Position numbers and translations under genes: made by a program
The notes under the pieces: model-generated
What the model was told of the DNA's origin: nothing
The model's input: the letters and a program-made list of their open reading frames with translations, nothing else
The model's database searches: none
Shown: positions 17,218-25,732 of the stretch, piece by piece
Position numbering within the stretch: position 1 is the first letter of the stretch
Layout: every line of letters starts with the position of its first letter
Origin: Candidatus Saccharimonadota bacterium
GTDB lineage: Bacteria; Patescibacteriota; Saccharimonadia; Saccharimonadales; Saccharimonadaceae
Length of the DNA: 55,341 nt
Assembly (NCBI GenBank): GCA_017512045.1
Contig: JAFWHE010000004.1
Span: 1-55,341, forward strand
Direction of reading: 5' to 3'

Positions 17218-19437
17218 TTAGAATAACCTGTACGCATAAAACATGGGTGCAAGTGTATTGCTGACCGTGGACATCATCTTGATAAAGATATCCAATGCTA
17301 CGCCGACGACATCCTTTCTGGTGTCGCCAACAGTGTCACCGGTAACAGCCGCCTTGTGAGCAGAGGTTCCCTTGCCAATGACGATATATTTACCGTCCTC
17401 AGTAACAATGGGTTCGCCATCTTCGCCGAGCTGGTAAAGCATTCCACACTCAATAAACTTCTTTGCATTATCAAATGCGCCACCAGAATTACCCATAAAC
17501 AGCGCACGGCTGATAGCTACGATGGTAGATCCTATCAGAAGCCCAAGGATGAATACCGGGCCAAACAGGAATCCGCAAACCACCGGAACTGCCAATGCCA
17601 AAACTGCTGGCACAAACATATGTCCAAGTGCATCATCTGAAGCTTTGGCAATAATAGACTCATAATCCGGCCGCATTTTACCTTCTAATATCTCAGGATT
17701 TTCATTAAGCTGTCTTGCACCAGCATCAGCCAAATCCTTCGCTGCTGTAATAGTATTTTTTGTCAATATCGCAGTGAAAAATTCTATTAGTGCCCCGCCG
17801 ATTATCATACCTCCTATCACCATTACCCAAGTCATCGGATCAGTGAAATCAGGTGACGGGAATGAGCCAATGAATGACATGATTAACGCAACCGTCGCAA
17901 ATGCTGCTGCGCCGATAGCATTTCCTTTTCCTATAGCTGCGGTGGTGTTACCAACTGCGTCCAGTGCATCTGTGATTGCCCTGATTGCTCCACCCAACCC
18001 GCAAGACTCAGCAATACCACCTGCATTGTCTGCCACGGGGCCAAATGCATCAATAGAAACAGTAGTTCCTACAAAGCTCAACATACCCAGCGCTGCTATC
18101 GCGATACCATAAATACCGCAAAGCGAGCAAGAGACTATCATAGATACTACGATTACTGAGCAAGGTGCCAAGATGGAACGCGAACCAATTGCATCACCTT
18201 CTGTGACTACAAATGCTTCGCCTTCCGTCGCCATATAAGCGAGATCCTTAACATGCTGAGATTTGAGACTCGTATAAATCTCTGTCAACTTGCCAACTGC
18301 AACACTGCTTCCCATACCGAGCACTGCAGCTATCCACGGAGAAAGCCACCCAGCTTTAAATACTGCCGGGAGATCAACGTTGCCAAATACAGCCTTCGCT
18401 GCAAATAAGCCAATCACCGCTACTGCGATAGCTGATACCCACGTAGCATTATTCAACTCTTCCTCAGGGTCTACACCCTCACGTGATACTTCTACTTCCT
18501 TACCATTGATGACTTTTATCTGCTTGCGATTCTTCAGGATAATGTAATTCACGCCCACTACACTAGCAAGCAAACCGCCACCCATAAGGATAAAAGGATA
18601 GACACTGGCTGCACCAAGCAAGGCAAGATTATCTCTGAATGTCTGCATGGCAATCAATTCAGTCGCAACGGGAGTTGCTACAAGTGACTCTTTAAGGTCT
18701 GATACGTTACCAGCAATGTCATTTACGCAATCACCAATGAAATCGGCGATTGTGTTGGGCATACGCGAATCATCCTCAGGAAGATTCATAACATTCTTAC
18801 CTACCAAGTCCGCAGAAATATCAGCTGCCTTCGTGTAATTACCACCAGCTACACGATTAAACATTGCCACCAGCGAGCAACCCAGCGAGTACGTCGTGAG
18901 ACGCATTGTCAAAGGATTTGTCACATGACCAAAGCTCACACCCGGAAGCATACCCAGTAGACTCGTTCCTGTCGCATCAAAGTTGATACCACCAGAAGTA
19001 ATCCACACGATACATACTCCGAAAATTCCGAAAGCCGGCACCGCAAAACCACTGATACTACCACTCATCAAAGCGATACGAATAGTTCTACTCATATGAC
19101 CAGTCACACGAGCCGCATTAGTCGTACGCACGTTGCCATACGTACCACCGCGCATACCTATGAGGCAAGCACAAGAACTCGTCATCGCACCCAGGATAAA
19201 AGTAAATCCAGACACGACTTCCATGAATAGCATATAGATAAATGCTACCACTATTACCGTGGGAATAATAATTCTATATTCCCTTGCCAGAAAAGTCATA
19301 GCGCCATCGCGAATAATCTTCGCGAGATCCTGCATTTCCGCCGTTCCCTCATCATGATTTTTCAGGTCGATGAAATTGCGGGCAAGTGCTATGAACGCTA
19401 CAATTGCTATTGCAATAACCACATAGAATATTGCCAT
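17218..19437 (-). CDS. hppA: Membrane-bound proton/sodium-translocating pyrophosphatase
   Basis: Multi-pass membrane enzyme that couples pyrophosphate hydrolysis to cation pumping. The catalytic segments are visible: YTKAADISADLVGK, NTIADFIGDCVNDIAGN (variant of the usual NVGDNVGDCAGM), and FVGTTVSIDAFGPVADNAGG. The GNTTAAIGKG motif has Ala where K+-independent enzymes have Lys, which points to the K+-stimulated class. At 739 aa it is longer than typical. Its ribosome site (GGAGGTGAT) is the strongest in the window, and its leader carries a terminator-like hairpin. Na+ versus H+ specificity cannot be told. Confidence 0.93.
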   Translation of the reverse strand: MAIFYVVIAIAIVAFIALARNFIDLKNHDEGTAEMQDLAKIIRDGAMTFLAREYRIIIPTVIVVAFIYMLFMEVVSGFTFILGAMTSSCACLIGMRGGTYGNVRTTNAARVTGHMSRTIRIALMSGSISGFAVPAFGIFGVCIVWITSGGINFDATGTSLLGMLPGVSFGHVTNPLTMRLTTYSLGCSLVAMFNRVAGGNYTKAADISADLVGKNVMNLPEDDSRMPNTIADFIGDCVNDIAGNVSDLKESLVATPVATELIAMQTFRDNLALLGAASVYPFILMGGGLLASVVGVNYIILKNRKQIKVINGKEVEVSREGVDPEEELNNATWVSAIAVAVIGLFAAKAVFGNVDLPAVFKAGWLSPWIAAVLGMGSSVAVGKLTEIYTSLKSQHVKDLAYMATEGEAFVVTEGDAIGSRSILAPCSVIVVSMIVSCSLCGIYGIAIAALGMLSFVGTTVSIDAFGPVADNAGGIAESCGLGGAIRAITDALDAVGNTTAAIGKGNAIGAAAFATVALIMSFIGSFPSPDFTDPMTWVMVIGGMIIGGALIEFFTAILTKNTITAAKDLADAGARQLNENPEILEGKMRPDYESIIAKASDDALGHMFVPAVLALAVPVVCGFLFGPVFILGLLIGSTIVAISRALFMGNSGGAFDNAKKFIECGMLYQLGEDGEPIVTEDGKYIVIGKGTSAHKAAVTGDTVGDTRKDVVGVALDIFIKMMSTVSNTLAPMFYAYRLF

Positions 19438-19479
19438 TTTATCACCTCCGTATTTTTAATGAACATTGTCTATAACAAC

Positions 19480-19507
19480 AAAAAGTGCGCGCTCCTCAAC
19501 GCCCACT
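19480..19507 (-). promoter_or_regulatory. Terminator-like hairpin in the hppA leader
   Basis: On the minus strand an 8-nt arm pair (one G-G mismatch) around TTGAGGAG is followed by five T. A possible promoter (TTGCAA, 17 nt, TAATTT) lies just upstream at about 19516-19545. If used, this hairpin would sit between promoter and hppA as an attenuator. The leader before it is too short for a classical aptamer. Confidence 0.4.
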
Positions 19508-19586
19508 TACTGATAAATTAGCACATAAAAAAAATAATTGCAATCTTAAGCGAATTCAAAATGCTTACTTGTTGTATAATTGAAAT

Positions 19587-19691
19587 ATGAGTAACGATTT
19601 TGATGTAAAATGTGATGTTTGTGGAAGTGAATTAGATCCAGAAGACCGTGCAATTCATCTTTGCAAGGTCTGCCAAGGATTCCAGGAATGA
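19587..19691 (+). CDS. 34-aa zinc-knuckle micro-protein
   Basis: Short gene encoding MSNDFDVKCDVCGSEL and ending CKVCQGFQE. Four cysteines in two CxxC pairs (residues 9, 12, 26, 29) would bind one zinc. TATAAT (19575-19580) ends exactly 6 nt before the ATG, the same leaderless spacing as neighbouring genes, which supports its being real. It stops just before the tRNA-Arg promoter. Function unknown. Confidence 0.72.
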   Translation: MSNDFDVKCDVCGSELDPEDRAIHLCKVCQGFQE

Positions 19692-19717
19692 CAAATTTAT
19701 GTTATAATTGAGACGAT

Positions 19718-19792
19718 GGAGCTGTCGTTCAACGGATAGGACATATCCCCTCTAAGGATACAATGCTGGTTCGATTCCAGCCAGCTCTACCA
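19718..19792 (+). tRNA. tRNA-Arg (TCT)
   Basis: Acceptor GGAGCTG pairs with CAGCTCT (one G-U). The anticodon loop CCTCTAA gives TCT, reading AGA. CCA encoded; TATAAT at 19703-19708. Confidence 0.95.
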
Positions 19793-19800
19793 ATAAAAAG

Positions 19801-19828
19801 TAGTTCCTTAGAAGGAGCTAATTTTTTA
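19801..19828 (+). terminator. Terminator after tRNA-Arg
   Basis: TAGTTCCTT pairs with AAGGAGCTA (one wobble), then a T run. Confidence 0.75.
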
Positions 19829-19872
19829 TATTATTTTTTTGGAGAATCTCACCTATCTCACTCGAAAGCAAC

Positions 19873-20577
19873 TTATTTCCCTCGCACCATCTGCACCGTG
19901 CAGCTCAATTCCCCCAAAGCTACATATAACAGAAATCCTGCCACTATAGAAAGCACGGTTGGAAGACCGCCCAACAATTGTTCTCCCACGAGATAAGCCA
20001 CTATGCCAGCTGGCACGATAATTAGACTACTTAACGCCTGATAAATTATAATTTTGCGCGTCTTAATCTTTGCCTTTTGCATGATTGCGAAATCCCCAAC
20101 TTCCTGTGGAATTTCGTGCGCAATCGTAGCAAGACAAGTCGGGATGCCAGTAGCTGTGCCTGCCAAAAAACTCGTGCCTAGCACAATCCCATCTGCCACT
20201 GCATGCACGGAGTCCACCGCCAGCATTGTATATGCTTGGGTTTTATTCTTGATTTCATCGCCATGAGTTTCTGCATGTTTACCGTGATGATGGATGTCAC
20301 TATGATGATGATATCTCCCCATAAAAAGCCCTAGCATTGCACAAGCGATAAAACCAACAATTATAAAACTAATCATTTCCATAGCCGGCAGTTCTTCTAA
20401 GACTTCTGGAATAATATCGCCAAATACAGCATAAGCTAATACGACAAATGCAATTGCTGGCCCCCATTTTTGGACTTTACGTACAAAACGCCCCCGACCT
20501 AGCACTAATAATACCCCACCAATTAAGCTAAGAAGTGCAGTTGCAGCTAGTACTAAAATTAAGATTAAAATATTCAC
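19873..20577 (-). CDS. ZIP-family divalent metal transporter
   Basis: Inner-membrane importer of Zn or related metals, 234 aa. Seven or eight hydrophobic helices; a His-rich cytoplasmic loop (YHHHSDIHHHGKHAETHG) between helices III and IV; and the metal-site motifs DSVHAVADG and AHEIPQEVGDF typical of ZIP/GufA proteins. The start is a GTG at 20577 lying 6 nt after TATAAT, another leaderless start. Confidence 0.9.
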   Translation of the reverse strand: MNILILILVLAATALLSLIGGVLLVLGRGRFVRKVQKWGPAIAFVVLAYAVFGDIIPEVLEELPAMEMISFIIVGFIACAMLGLFMGRYHHHSDIHHHGKHAETHGDEIKNKTQAYTMLAVDSVHAVADGIVLGTSFLAGTATGIPTCLATIAHEIPQEVGDFAIMQKAKIKTRKIIIYQALSSLIIVPAGIVAYLVGEQLLGGLPTVLSIVAGFLLYVALGELSCTVQMVRGK

Positions 20578-20630
20578 TCCACTATTATATCATATATTTT
20601 ATTTTTGTAAAAAACTATAGCTTAGTGTGG

Positions 20631-20710
20631 TGGCGGAAGGGACAGGATCGCATGATCGGAAGCTACGCTGAGGGCGGAAGGGACAGGATCGCATGATCGG
20701 AAGCTACGCT
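20631..20710. repeat. Two tandem 38-bp units containing the tRNA-Ser 3' end
   Basis: Units at 20632-20669 and 20673-20710 are identical. Each begins with the last ~17-18 nt of the tRNA-Ser gene (the same bases as 20800-20817, including CCA in the first unit) and ends in a GGAAGC...GCTTCC half-palindrome; a full ATCGGAAGC/GCTTCCGAT hairpin spans the end of the second unit. Duplicated tRNA 3' ends are the usual scar of integrase-mediated insertion and loss, but no integrase or cargo remains here. Confidence 0.8.
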
Positions 20711-20762
20711 TCCGATAACGAACCTCAGGTTCAAACCCTGCTTCTTGCAAGCAAGAAGTATT

Positions 20763-20790
20763 AAAAAATATCCCTATCGGGATATTTTCC
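20763..20790 (-). terminator. Terminator downstream of tRNA-Ser
   Basis: AAAATATCCC pairs with GGGATATTTT on the minus strand and is followed by T. Confidence 0.75.
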
Positions 20791-20799
20791 AATACTTCC

Positions 20800-20886
20800 T
20801 GGCGGAAGGGACAGGATTCGAACCTGCGAGGCTATTAACCTGCTGGTTTTCAAGACCAGTGCCATCAACCACTCGGCCACCCTTCC
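20800..20886 (-). tRNA. tRNA-Ser (TGA)
   Basis: Class II tRNA with long variable arm; anticodon loop contains TGA, reading UCA; 3' CCA encoded. Its 3' end is duplicated twice downstream (20631-20710). Confidence 0.96.
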
Positions 20887-20903
20887 ACTTATTATTATAA
20901 CAT

Positions 20904-20928
20904 AAAATAGCCCAAAGTGGGCTATTTT
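20904..20928 (-). terminator. Terminator of the 20980-21942 gene
   Basis: Eleven-bp stem AAAATAGCCCA/TGGGCTATTTT with a 3-nt loop between this gene and tRNA-Ser. Confidence 0.8.
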
Positions 20929-20979
20929 AATTCTCACGAGTTATCGTAATAAACAGCGTGAGTTGCATGCGTAATTTTA

Positions 20980-21942
20980 TTATGCTTCTGCGCGTAGTTT
21001 CTTGAACTTAGCAGATTTAGCATCTAGCTCATCAAGATCTTTCTCGGAAATCTTTTCGTTCTTACCGGACTCAATGTAGTTCCTGAGCACACCGACCAAG
21101 ACGAATGGACGGACAAATGTGGAATGAATGAATGACCACATAATGATACCAGAGATGCCAGCACAAGCCCATGTGAGAGTCGTGATATTAGATACCCAGG
21201 ATGGCACGTCACTACCAACTTCGATAATCTCTTTACTAAGAGCTGTAAATGCATCTGGGAATGCGGCAAAAATGAGATAGAACATACCAGTAAATACGCC
21301 ACCAATCACGATAAATGATAGGATGCCAAAACCAAATACTCTACCCATATTTTTTAGGAAAGTTTTGCCATGTTTGAAGAATAGAACTGCACCCTCTAGA
21401 GTTGCCTTGGTAGCTTTTTCATTGCTACGATAAAAGACCCAACCTAGACAGCAATCACAAAGATAGGCAATAATCGTATCAATTACACCAGCAATCACAC
21501 TACCAACTGTGCTACCAGAATCACCACCAACTGCCTGGCCAATGGCGGTAATTCCACGACCAATTTGACGGAAGATTCCCTTGATAGCGCCAGTCACAAC
21601 GTAATATGCAGCGACCGTGGCAAAGCGTTCTTTCACAATCTTCTTGCCTTCACCAATTACGTCGTCTGGTAATTTGCCTTCACTGACACCTTTGGTCATC
21701 ATGGCAATTTGACCTGCTTTGTAGCTATAGGAAACGTAGCGAAGGATAAATACCAATATGATAATACCCACGACAAATCCAATAGCCAAGCCAACTAGAC
21801 CATTATTAATAATTGCATTACTTAGCAAGAAACCTGCAATTGTAGTACCTGCCAAGATTAGGAATGTAATCACATCCCATAGAAGACGCCAGAGTGAAAA
21901 CCCTATCGTCTTTTTATATATTTCTTTATTGCTTAACGCCAT
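20980..21942 (-). CDS. Multi-pass membrane protein, unknown
   Basis: 320 aa with about six hydrophobic stretches: two near residues 17-65, one or two around 105-165 (glycine-rich GRGITAIGQAVGGDSG), one near 205-235 and one near 255-280. It ends in a charged Lys/Glu tail. The pattern recalls glycerophosphodiester-phosphodiesterase-type or YihY-like membrane regions, but no catalytic motif is visible and I assign no function. The AAAGGAG site fixes the ATG. Confidence 0.75.
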   Translation of the reverse strand: MALSNKEIYKKTIGFSLWRLLWDVITFLILAGTTIAGFLLSNAIINNGLVGLAIGFVVGIIILVFILRYVSYSYKAGQIAMMTKGVSEGKLPDDVIGEGKKIVKERFATVAAYYVVTGAIKGIFRQIGRGITAIGQAVGGDSGSTVGSVIAGVIDTIIAYLCDCCLGWVFYRSNEKATKATLEGAVLFFKHGKTFLKNMGRVFGFGILSFIVIGGVFTGMFYLIFAAFPDAFTALSKEIIEVGSDVPSWVSNITTLTWACAGISGIIMWSFIHSTFVRPFVLVGVLRNYIESGKNEKISEKDLDELDAKSAKFKKLRAEA

Positions 21943-22028
21943 TTTACTCCTTTCTGACGTTATTTATATATTATTATAATATCACATTTATTTCTTGATC
22001 TTCCATGCTGCTATTTTAACATAAAAAA

Positions 22029-22105
22029 TGGTAGTACCGACTGGGATCGAACCAGTGACCTTGGGCTTATGAGTCCCACGCTCTAACCAACTGAGCTACG
22101 GTACC
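22029..22105 (-). tRNA. tRNA with CAT anticodon (Met or Ile2)
   Basis: 77-nt cloverleaf with acceptor GGTACCG, anticodon loop containing CAT, and encoded CCA. The acceptor starts with a G-C type pair, unlike an initiator mismatch, so it is elongator Met or a lysidine-modified Ile2; sequence alone does not decide. Confidence 0.93.
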
Positions 22106-22171
22106 ACTCTTTTGATTATAACACGAACTGAAAAAATAGACAAACAGAAATGGTTTTGTTATAATATCACT

Positions 22172-22573
22172 ATGAATCGCGAACAGCAGCACAAATCTGG
22201 TTTTACTATATTAGAATTGGTCATTGTGGCCGCTTTTGCTACTTTGGCAGTGATACTTTTCTTTGTCCAAAAAATGAATATTGACGCGATGGACCGCGAC
22301 GAACGTCGCAAGACCGCTATTAACGCAATGTATTATGCCTTGGAAGAAGGATTCTATACCCAGAATGGTTATTATCCTGAAGCTATCTCAACAGAAAACC
22401 TAACCGTCATAGATCCAAATCTCTTTACCGACCCTAGCGGATATATCCTAGGAGAACTTGGCTGTTCTTATATTTATGAAGCGGCGAACTGTACCGATGG
22501 ACAATGTAAAGAATACACTCTCCGTTCTCACCTAGAAAAAGAAGACGATTATATTAAGAAAAATCGCAATTAA
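22172..22573 (+). CDS. Type IV prepilin-like protein
   Basis: 133 aa. A short leader ending in Gly precedes the class III processing site GFTILELVIVAAFATLAVI, with Glu at mature position 5. The globular part has a disulphide-type pair (GCSYIYEAANC). It is probably a minor pilin, processed by the prepilin peptidase at 37820-38677. The start is ATG 22172, lying 6 nt after TATAAT (22160-22165), rather than the longer frame. Confidence 0.88.
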   Translation: MNREQQHKSGFTILELVIVAAFATLAVILFFVQKMNIDAMDRDERRKTAINAMYYALEEGFYTQNGYYPEAISTENLTVIDPNLFTDPSGYILGELGCSYIYEAANCTDGQCKEYTLRSHLEKEDDYIKKNRN

Positions 22574-22593
22574 TTATAGAACTTATTTGGTAT

Positions 22594-23268
22594 TTAATGA
22601 CTAGGCTGAGGCTGTGGGTTAGGTATATTTTCTTCTTCTGGAATATCATCCTCAAAATTGTCGTCCATTGCTAAGCGCTGGCGGCGCTTAGTCTTCTCTT
22701 TCTCCATGTGTACCAAGTGTGTAATCATATCCAATTCTTCTTTTGGCGTATTGACGTATTTGAATGTATAAGTAGTCTCATCACCAACAGTAGACATTCT
22801 AATCGTTCCTAGTTTGAAGATATGGTCACCAATATTCTCCTGCTTAAACGACACGTCTTCAATAGAAACTAGCTCAATCACATTCACGGACTTAGAAAAA
22901 AGTGAGTTAGTCTGATGATGAATCAGGCGCTTATTAGTAACATAGAGCCGATTACCCTTATAGACTCTGGTGCCGACCAAAGCGGAAATTGTAATGATGC
23001 CAAACAAAATCAAGATAATTAAATACAAATAAGATTTGGCAAAACCATTGAGACTGGCAACATTAGCACTGCCAGCATTTCCCACCGCCAAAAAAACGAT
23101 TGCAACCAATAATGCCACATAGCCCGTACAAGCTGCTGCCCAGATAAAAACAAGCCCGAGATATGAACGCTGAATAGCCAACTCAACATACTCATTCTCT
23201 TCCAATCTCAGCTCTGGAAAATCTTTCGCACTACGTGCGTGATGGAGTTTGACTAGTTCCTTTTTCAT
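22594..23268 (-). CDS. Bacterial PH-domain (YdbT/YdbS-type) membrane protein
   Basis: 224 aa with two helices (VFIWAAACTGYVALLVAIVFL and SYLYLIILILFGIITISALV), then the bPH_2 signature GNRLYVTNKRLIHH and a beta-rich segment (VSIEDVSFKQENIGDHIFKLGTI). Such proteins sit in the membrane with the PH-like domain in the cytosol; roles are poorly known. A second member lies at 35586-36080. An AGGAG site precedes the start. Confidence 0.82.
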   Translation of the reverse strand: MKKELVKLHHARSAKDFPELRLEENEYVELAIQRSYLGLVFIWAAACTGYVALLVAIVFLAVGNAGSANVASLNGFAKSYLYLIILILFGIITISALVGTRVYKGNRLYVTNKRLIHHQTNSLFSKSVNVIELVSIEDVSFKQENIGDHIFKLGTIRMSTVGDETTYTFKYVNTPKEELDMITHLVHMEKEKTKRRQRLAMDDNFEDDIPEEENIPNPQPQPSH

Positions 23269-23324
23269 TCGGGCAACTCTCCTCTTTTCTTTATTATATC
23301 ACAGATAGAGAAAAAAGCCAAGTT

Positions 23325-24359
23325 CTACTTGTATTTCTTCAGATGGTTTATAGCTTTTGGTGTGATACGTCGACCACGTGGAGTACGCTCGATAAACCCA
23401 ATCTGAAGCAAATACGGCTCATTATAATCTTCAATCGTAGTAGCCTCATCGCCAGTCAGTGCAGCGATAGTATTCAGGCCGACTGGGCGATCGCCGTAGT
23501 TCTCATTCATTAGTCGTAGCATATTACGATCAGCTGGATCTAAGCCTAGCTCGTCAATCTCCATCAAATCCAGAGATTGTTGAGCAATTTTCTGGTCGAT
23601 TATCCCATCACCATTCACATCTGCATAATCGCGCACACGGCGAACGAGACGGTTGGCAATACGCGGCGTGCGACGAGAACGTGTAGCAAGTAATTTTACT
23701 GCATCTTTTTCTATCTTAGAGTTTAGGATGTTAGCTGTGCGAGAAACAATTTGTTCTATTTCTCCCTCTTGATAATATTCTAGACGATGGAGCATGCCAA
23801 AACGATCTCTGAGTGGCCCAGCCAGAGAGCCGGTCCTAGTGGTAGCGCCAATCACAGTGAATCTTGGCAAGTCCAAACGTACAGAACGTGCCGCTGGCCC
23901 CTTGCCAATAGTAATATCTAGCTTAAAATCTTCCATCGCAGAGTATAATACTTCTTCCACTGCCCGGCGCAAACGATGAATCTCGTCTATGAATAATACG
24001 TCTCCGTCTTGTAGGTTAGTTAGAATACTAGCTAAATCCCCTGCTCGTTCTATCGCTGGGCCAGAGGTAACTTTCAGATTGGCGCCCATTTCATGCGCAA
24101 TCACATTTGCCATTGTAGTCTTGCCGAGCCCCGGAGGACCATATAGTAATATGTGATCTAGTGTAGCAGTGGCGGAAATTTCCTTGTCTGGAGAAGCCTT
24201 GCGCTTCTTTACAGCATCAATGGCGATTTTGAGGTTTTTCTTCATGCGCTCTTGGCCAATGTATTCATCAAAATTGGTCGGACGCAGAGATTTTTCAATA
24301 ATCTCTTCTTCTTGGTCTTCTTCCGAGACAGTCGTACTGACTACGCGTTCAATTGCCAT
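23325..24359 (-). CDS. ruvB: Holliday junction branch-migration ATPase
   Basis: AAA+ motor that drives branch migration with RuvA. Walker [10 protein letters not shown], Walker B DEIHRL, sensor ATTRTGSL with arginine finger LRDRFG, and the winged-helix C-terminus ([12 protein letters not shown]) are all present; 344 aa is the normal size. It is not next to ruvA (27855) or ruvC (28440) but lies within 5 kb. AGGAGG site upstream. Confidence 0.97.
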   Translation of the reverse strand: MAIERVVSTTVSEEDQEEEIIEKSLRPTNFDEYIGQERMKKNLKIAIDAVKKRKASPDKEISATATLDHILLYGPPGLGKTTMANVIAHEMGANLKVTSGPAIERAGDLASILTNLQDGDVLFIDEIHRLRRAVEEVLYSAMEDFKLDITIGKGPAARSVRLDLPRFTVIGATTRTGSLAGPLRDRFGMLHRLEYYQEGEIEQIVSRTANILNSKIEKDAVKLLATRSRRTPRIANRLVRRVRDYADVNGDGIIDQKIAQQSLDLMEIDELGLDPADRNMLRLMNENYGDRPVGLNTIAALTGDEATTIEDYNEPYLLQIGFIERTPRGRRITPKAINHLKKYK

Positions 24360-24391
24360 ATTCCTCCTAGTTCTATCTATTATATCACATT

Positions 24392-24531
24392 GAAAATCCC
24401 CTGAGTGTTCAGGGGATTTTCCAGATGCGTGTCCTTAATATAATATCATTTAAGTTTGGTCATATAAATAAACATTATAGAAAGGCTTATTATGCTACGC
24501 GCACCTGATCACAGTGTGACCGAAATTAGTT
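24392..24531 (-). repeat. Duplicated 140-bp 3' region, copy 1, ending in a terminator
   Basis: Matches 26138-26277 with one substitution. On the minus strand it begins at the stop codon of the secreted protein, contains a dyad GGTCACA-C-TGTGATC, an A/T-rich stretch, and ends in a perfect 13-bp hairpin (24392-24404 with 24409-24421). Such identity in untranslated DNA suggests recent duplication or gene conversion, possibly with a function in the transcript end. Confidence 0.85.
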
Positions 24532-25356
24532 TTCCAAGACAGGATTGGAGTAATCAGGGTCTGAAGTACTATCAAATGTAGTAGCAGTATATGTAATGTT
24601 TCCGTGGTATACACCTGTCTGCTGGTCAGCTGCGGTTGCAACACCATAGAACACTAATGTCTCTTGGCCGTGAGTTGCTGGAGTTGCAGATGGATCACCA
24701 GTCTTACTCTTCTTGCCAGCAATCACAACATCACTTCCGGTGATTGCAGAGTATCCAGCCCCATCAGCAGAAGCTGTACCGACTTTGTATCCCCATGCAG
24801 GTGTTCCAGCTACCAGTGTACCAGTTGATTCACCGCTCTCAATAGTAACTGGAGGGATTGTTACATTATTTGCATTAGTAAGGCCAAGAGCTGATGCACT
24901 GGTTGCCTTTACAGTTAATTTATATCCCAAATCATTATTTGTGTAGACATTAATAGTAGACATGAACCCTTCGCCAGTTGGCTTACCGCTTGCAGGAAGC
25001 GCACTATCATTACCGTTAACTACAGTGTTAGGGAGGATGCTAGTGTAGCTGGATGAATTCCATACGGTTGCCGTAGCTGGAATTTGATGGCCATCAAGCT
25101 CCTTGCCGGCAATGCCCGCTGGATTGAATACATCAACTTTACCGTTGCCAGTACCATAATATGGATTGGCAGTAGAAGCATTATTACTCTCATTGTTGCC
25201 TTCAATCGTCATTGCAATAGCAGGAAGAACCTCTGCATACAAATCAACTGCACCAGAAACGGTTTCACTAGCAAACGTCATTGCAGGTAAAGCAGCGACA
25301 CCGAGGCCAGCGACTACGCCAGCAGCGGCAATGATCTTTGTAGATTTTTTGGACAT
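24526..25356 (-). CDS. Secreted beta-rich surface protein, paralogue 1
   Basis: 276 aa, no recognised enzyme motif. The first 29 residues (signal peptide, cut after TFA) are identical to paralogue 2. The mature chain starts with SGAVDLYAEVLPAIAMTI, has a VDVFNPAG segment, an INVYTNNDLGYKL strand pair and ends QTGVYHGNITYTAT. The arrangement recalls WxL-type or fimbrial Ig-like modules, but that is only a resemblance. No membrane or sortase anchor is visible. An AAAGGA site precedes the ATG. Expression appears to be controlled by the poly-G promoter at 25416-25447. Confidence 0.82.
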   Translation of the reverse strand: MSKKSTKIIAAAGVVAGLGVAALPAMTFASETVSGAVDLYAEVLPAIAMTIEGNNESNNASTANPYYGTGNGKVDVFNPAGIAGKELDGHQIPATATVWNSSSYTSILPNTVVNGNDSALPASGKPTGEGFMSTINVYTNNDLGYKLTVKATSASALGLTNANNVTIPPVTIESGESTGTLVAGTPAWGYKVGTASADGAGYSAITGSDVVIAGKKSKTGDPSATPATHGQETLVFYGVATAADQQTGVYHGNITYTATTFDSTSDPDYSNPVLEN

Positions 25357-25604
25357 AATTTTTATTTCCTTTCACAAATTTTAATATTTTTATATTTATG
25401 ACCTTTGTAATTTCCATATTACCCCCCCCCCCGAACGGTTTTGTCAAGCATAATTTTTATGTTTTTTCCAAAAATGCAAATTTTTACCAAAAATTAGCAT
25501 TTTACAGAGGAAGCATTTGTGGAAAACTTTTTGCAACAAAATCCAAAATTGTTACATAGAACACACAAAGCCATGTTATTTACGGGTTTTGTTCGGGTTT
25601 TCAT
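25357..25604 (-). repeat. Duplicated 5' region, copy 1
   Basis: Nearly matches 26986-27230: leader, poly-G promoter and about 150 bp of A/T-rich upstream DNA. Together with the 3' repeat it shows that a whole gene unit was duplicated and only the coding part diverged strongly. Confidence 0.85.
25416..25447 (-). promoter_or_regulatory. Poly-G spacer promoter of paralogue 1 (11 G)
   Basis: On the minus strand: consensus -35 TTGACA (25442-25447), spacer of 20 nt containing 11 consecutive G (25422-25432), then TAATAT (25416-25421). Homopolymers of this length slip during replication. Here a change alters only the -35/-10 distance, so promoter strength would change in steps; about 8 G would give the preferred 17-bp spacer. 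Confidence 0.75.
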
Positions 25605-25671
25605 GAAGATATGTTACCAACAAAAAATCCCCTTCATAGATAATCCAGAACGGGATAAATACCACTTAATT

Positions 25672-25711
25672 GAGGGCTTGGCCTTTTGCTCTTCGACAAA
25701 AGGTCGCCCTC
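25672..25711. other. Structured element next to the CdiA-like gene
   Basis: Two nested stems, GAGGGC/GCCCTC outside and CCTTTTG/CAAAAGG inside, around an 8-nt loop. There is no T run on either strand, so it is not a standard terminator. It lies just 3' of the nuclease gene, where a terminator or small RNA could be. Confidence 0.5.
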
Positions 25712-25732
25712 ATTACTTACATTATAGCACAC

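Noticed and set aside
20631-20710. Tandem repeat as a CRISPR array
   Set aside because: Two adjacent units with a 3-bp gap, no unique spacers and no cas genes; it is tRNA-end duplication.
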